From Thermomicrobiaceae bacterium (GTDB lineage: Bacteria > Chloroflexota > Chloroflexia > Thermomicrobiales > Thermomicrobiaceae), in NCBI GenBank assembly GCA_007124395.1, contig SLFF01000233.1, positions 1-6,330 of the forward strand: a stretch of DNA of 6,330 nucleotides, given 5' to 3'. Positions within the stretch are counted from its first letter, which is position 1, and each line of letters starts with the position of its first letter. The position numbers and the translations under genes were made by a program. This document shows, in pieces, positions 4,461 to 6,330 of the stretch. Under the pieces are notes generated by a model, which did no database searches, was not told the origin of the DNA, and was given only the letters and a program-made list of their open reading frames with translations.

Positions 4461-6330
4461 ATGGGGATTCTCGTTGCAGTTCTGTCAGGGTTTCTGGTGG
4501 CACTGGCTGCCCCCTGGCTCACGCGCTGGTTTGGTGATCGTGTCGGCTGGGTCATCGCACTCCTGCCGCTTTCAATCACGATCTACCTGCTTACCTTCAT
4601 TCCGGATCTCGCCGACGGGGGATCGGTCCGCTACTCCATGGAGTGGATCCCTGCCCTCAACATCAACCTGTCATTTCACGTCGATGGACTCGGGCTCGTT
4701 TTTGCCCTTCTGATCAGCGGAATCGGCACCCTGATCATGCTCTACGGTGGTGGATACCTGCAGGGCCATCATCAACTCGGCCGCTTCTACCTCTACATTC
4801 TGATGTTCATGGCCTCGATGCTCGGGGTCGTTCTCGCGGACAACATCATCACGTTCTTTGTCTTCTTCGAACTCACCAGCCTGACGTCCTACCTGTTGAT
4901 CGGATTCGATCACAACGCCGCTAAATCGAGATACTCTGCCCGCCAGGCGCTGCTCGTCACCGGTATCGGTGGTCAGTTCCTGCTGGTTGGACTGATCCTG
5001 CTTGCGATCGCTGGTGGGGGCTGGGAGTTCTCGGTCCTGGTCGATCAGGCGGACGTAATTCAGGATCATGCGCTCTACGTGCCGATCATGTTCCTGATTC
5101 TGGGCGGGGCCTTCACCAAGTCGGCTCAGGTGCCATTCCACTTCTGGTTGCCGGGAGCAATGGCCGCGCCGACACCGGTCAGCGCCTACCTGCACTCCGC
5201 TACCATGGTCAAGGCTGGCGTTTATCTGATGGCCCGAGTCAACCCGACGATCGGCGGAACCGACCTCTGGCAATTCGTTCTCGTGACATTTGGCGCCGCA
5301 ACGATGCTGCTGGGCGCGTATCTCGCCGTTCAGCGCACCGACCTCAAGCAATTGCTCGCCTATACGACGGTCAGCTCGCTCGGAACGCTCACCCTGCTGA
5401 TCGGTATCGGAACCGACGTCGCCCTGAAAGCGGCGATGGTCTTCCTGGTGGTGCACTCGCTGTACAAGGGCGCCCTCTTTATGGTCGCCGGGACAATCGA
5501 TCATGAAACCGGGACTCGCGATATCCGCATTCTCGGCGGGCTGCGCAAGCTCATGCCGATCACCTCGATCGGCGCCGCGGTAGCCGCGCTCTCGATGGCC
5601 GGAATTCCGCCGTTGTTCGGATTCATCGGCAAAGAACTGGTCTATGAGGCTGTCCTCGATCTGGACGCCTTTGCGATCATCATTGCGGTGGTGGCCGTCG
5701 TCAGCAACATTCTGATGGTCGTGGTTGCCGGAATCACTGGCATTCAACCGTTTATCGGTGAAGAGAAGGAAACGCCGAAGCACGCCCACGAGGCACCCGC
5801 ATCGCTGTACCTTGGCCCGCTGGTCCTCGGCACGCTGAGTCTCGCGGTCGGTGCGATTCCCGCGCTGATCGATACCAGGATCATGGAACCCGCCGTCTCG
5901 GCAGTCGCCGGACAACCGGTCGAGGTCACCCTCTACATCTGGCACGGGGTGAATGCGATGCTGATTATGAGCATCATCACCGTGGCCGTCGGTGTCGTGG
6001 TGTTTATGGGCCGCCAACAACTCCGATCCGTCACTAACCAGACGAACCCACTTGCCGCGCTCGGCCCGGAAGCGATCTATGCGCATCTGCTGACGGGGCT
6101 CGACTGGCTCTCCCGCACTCAAACGAAGATCATCCAGAACGGATATCTGCGCTTCTACTTCCTGACGATCATCGTGGTACTCGTCGTCTCGGCGATCTAC
6201 CCGCTGATGGCCTACGGCAATATCCAGCTCGCCGGTGATCTCTCCGACGTCCGCATCTATGAGTGGGTAGTCGTTGCTATCGTGCTTATGTCGGCAATCA
6301 TGGCAGTCCGGGCACAATCCCGACTGGCGG
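4461..6330 (+). CDS. mrpA: Mrp-type Na+/H+ antiporter subunit A (NuoL-like; C-terminus beyond window)
   Basis: Large membrane subunit of the multisubunit Mrp/Mnh cation-proton antiporter, which exports Na+ using the proton gradient and supports pH and salt homeostasis. The first 623 residues are present. The order is two N-terminal helices (about 2-18 and 28-47), the HVDGLGL motif (73-79) opening the antiporter N domain, and then the NuoL/M/N-type antiporter core. The conserved ionisable residues are present: E137 in FFELTSLTSYLLIGF, K220 in TKSAQVPFHFWLPGAM, H245 and K251 in HSATMVKAG, K296 in LKQLLAYTTVSSLG, and H332/K336 in VVHSLYKG. HETGTRDIRILGGLRKLMPIT is an MrpA hallmark that separates it from NuoL of complex I. 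The family's C-terminal MrpA/MbhE-like domains would follow to the right. ATG 4461 is the only good start after the in-frame TGA at 4407-4409; the ribosome-binding site is weak (GGGGAC about 12 bases upstream). The frame is unbroken to the window edge. Genes mrpB-G would be expected next. Confidence 0.93.
   Translation, partial: MGILVAVLSGFLVALAAPWLTRWFGDRVGWVIALLPLSITIYLLTFIPDLADGGSVRYSMEWIPALNINLSFHVDGLGLVFALLISGIGTLIMLYGGGYLQGHHQLGRFYLYILMFMASMLGVVLADNIITFFVFFELTSLTSYLLIGFDHNAAKSRYSARQALLVTGIGGQFLLVGLILLAIAGGGWEFSVLVDQADVIQDHALYVPIMFLILGGAFTKSAQVPFHFWLPGAMAAPTPVSAYLHSATMVKAGVYLMARVNPTIGGTDLWQFVLVTFGAATMLLGAYLAVQRTDLKQLLAYTTVSSLGTLTLLIGIGTDVALKAAMVFLVVHSLYKGALFMVAGTIDHETGTRDIRILGGLRKLMPITSIGAAVAALSMAGIPPLFGFIGKELVYEAVLDLDAFAIIIAVVAVVSNILMVVVAGITGIQPFIGEEKETPKHAHEAPASLYLGPLVLGTLSLAVGAIPALIDTRIMEPAVSAVAGQPVEVTLYIWHGVNAMLIMSIITVAVGVVVFMGRQQLRSVTNQTNPLAALGPEAIYAHLLTGLDWLSRTQTKIIQNGYLRFYFLTIIVVLVVSAIYPLMAYGNIQLAGDLSDVRIYEWVVVAIVLMSAIMAVRAQSRLA

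Noticed and set aside
4321..4713. A 130-residue + strand ORF with a strong ribosome-binding site
   Set aside because: Its second half overlaps mrpA in another frame and its protein resembles no family, being rich in Ser, Pro, Arg and Trp as expected for an off-frame read. The start may be used as a leader, so I treat it as a regulatory question and not as a gene.
4671..6317. A 548-residue ORF on the minus strand, opposite mrpA
   Set aside because: It lies exactly antisense to the well-supported mrpA frame. Its translation is hydrophilic, rich in Asp, Arg, His and Gln, with no recognisable domain. It stays open because mrpA codon use rarely creates stops on that strand.
1..6330. tRNA, rRNA, CRISPR array, insertion sequence or prophage remnants
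   Set aside because: I saw no tandem spaced repeats, cloverleaf-like arms with a CCA-side stem, transposase motifs or terminal inverted repeats with target duplications. All genes look housekeeping or transport-related.

Overview
The window is an ordinary bacterial chromosomal stretch, GC-rich (high fifties percent by eye). It holds six protein-coding genes in a compact but not overlapping layout. Nothing in it points to a phage, insertion sequence, CRISPR array, tRNA or rRNA. The mix of genes (type I mannose-6-phosphate isomerase, an Asp-box repeat protein, ammonia-dependent NadE, a Na+/Ca2+ exchanger and an Mrp antiporter) and the overall protein style would fit a Chloroflexota bacterium, perhaps Thermomicrobia-like. 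That is an impression from sequence style only and could be wrong at phylum level. The tetramer GATC is strikingly common throughout.

Left part, + strand: the window opens inside manA, of which only the C-terminal 178 residues are present (1-537). A 150-base spacer with two dyad symmetries follows. Next comes a membrane-anchored Asp-box beta-propeller protein (688-1674) of the kind annotated as F510_1955-type 'glycosylhydrolase'. An 11-bp hairpin between convergent genes (1708-1732) separates it from the next unit.

Middle, - strand: nadE (2967-2224) is followed 13 bases later by a small four-helix membrane protein of unknown function (2210-1746). The second gene's Shine-Dalgarno sequence lies just after the nadE stop codon, so the two look like one operon read leftward.

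Right part, + strand: a Na+/Ca2+ exchanger (3151-4287) diverges from nadE across a ~180-base intergenic region that should hold both promoters. About 170 bases further on starts mrpA (4461 to beyond the window end), the large NuoL-like subunit of the multisubunit Mrp Na+/H+ antiporter. The two transporters make physiological sense together: Mrp exports Na+ at the expense of the proton gradient, and the exchanger can spend the Na+ gradient to expel Ca2+. The spacer before mrpA is unusual because it has a strong ribosome-binding site in front of an out-of-frame ORF and two predicted hairpins.

I did not find a convincing undescribed system. The points most worth a second look are the structured leader of mrpA, the uncharacterised membrane protein tied to nadE, the dyad in front of the Asp-box gene, and the GATC excess.
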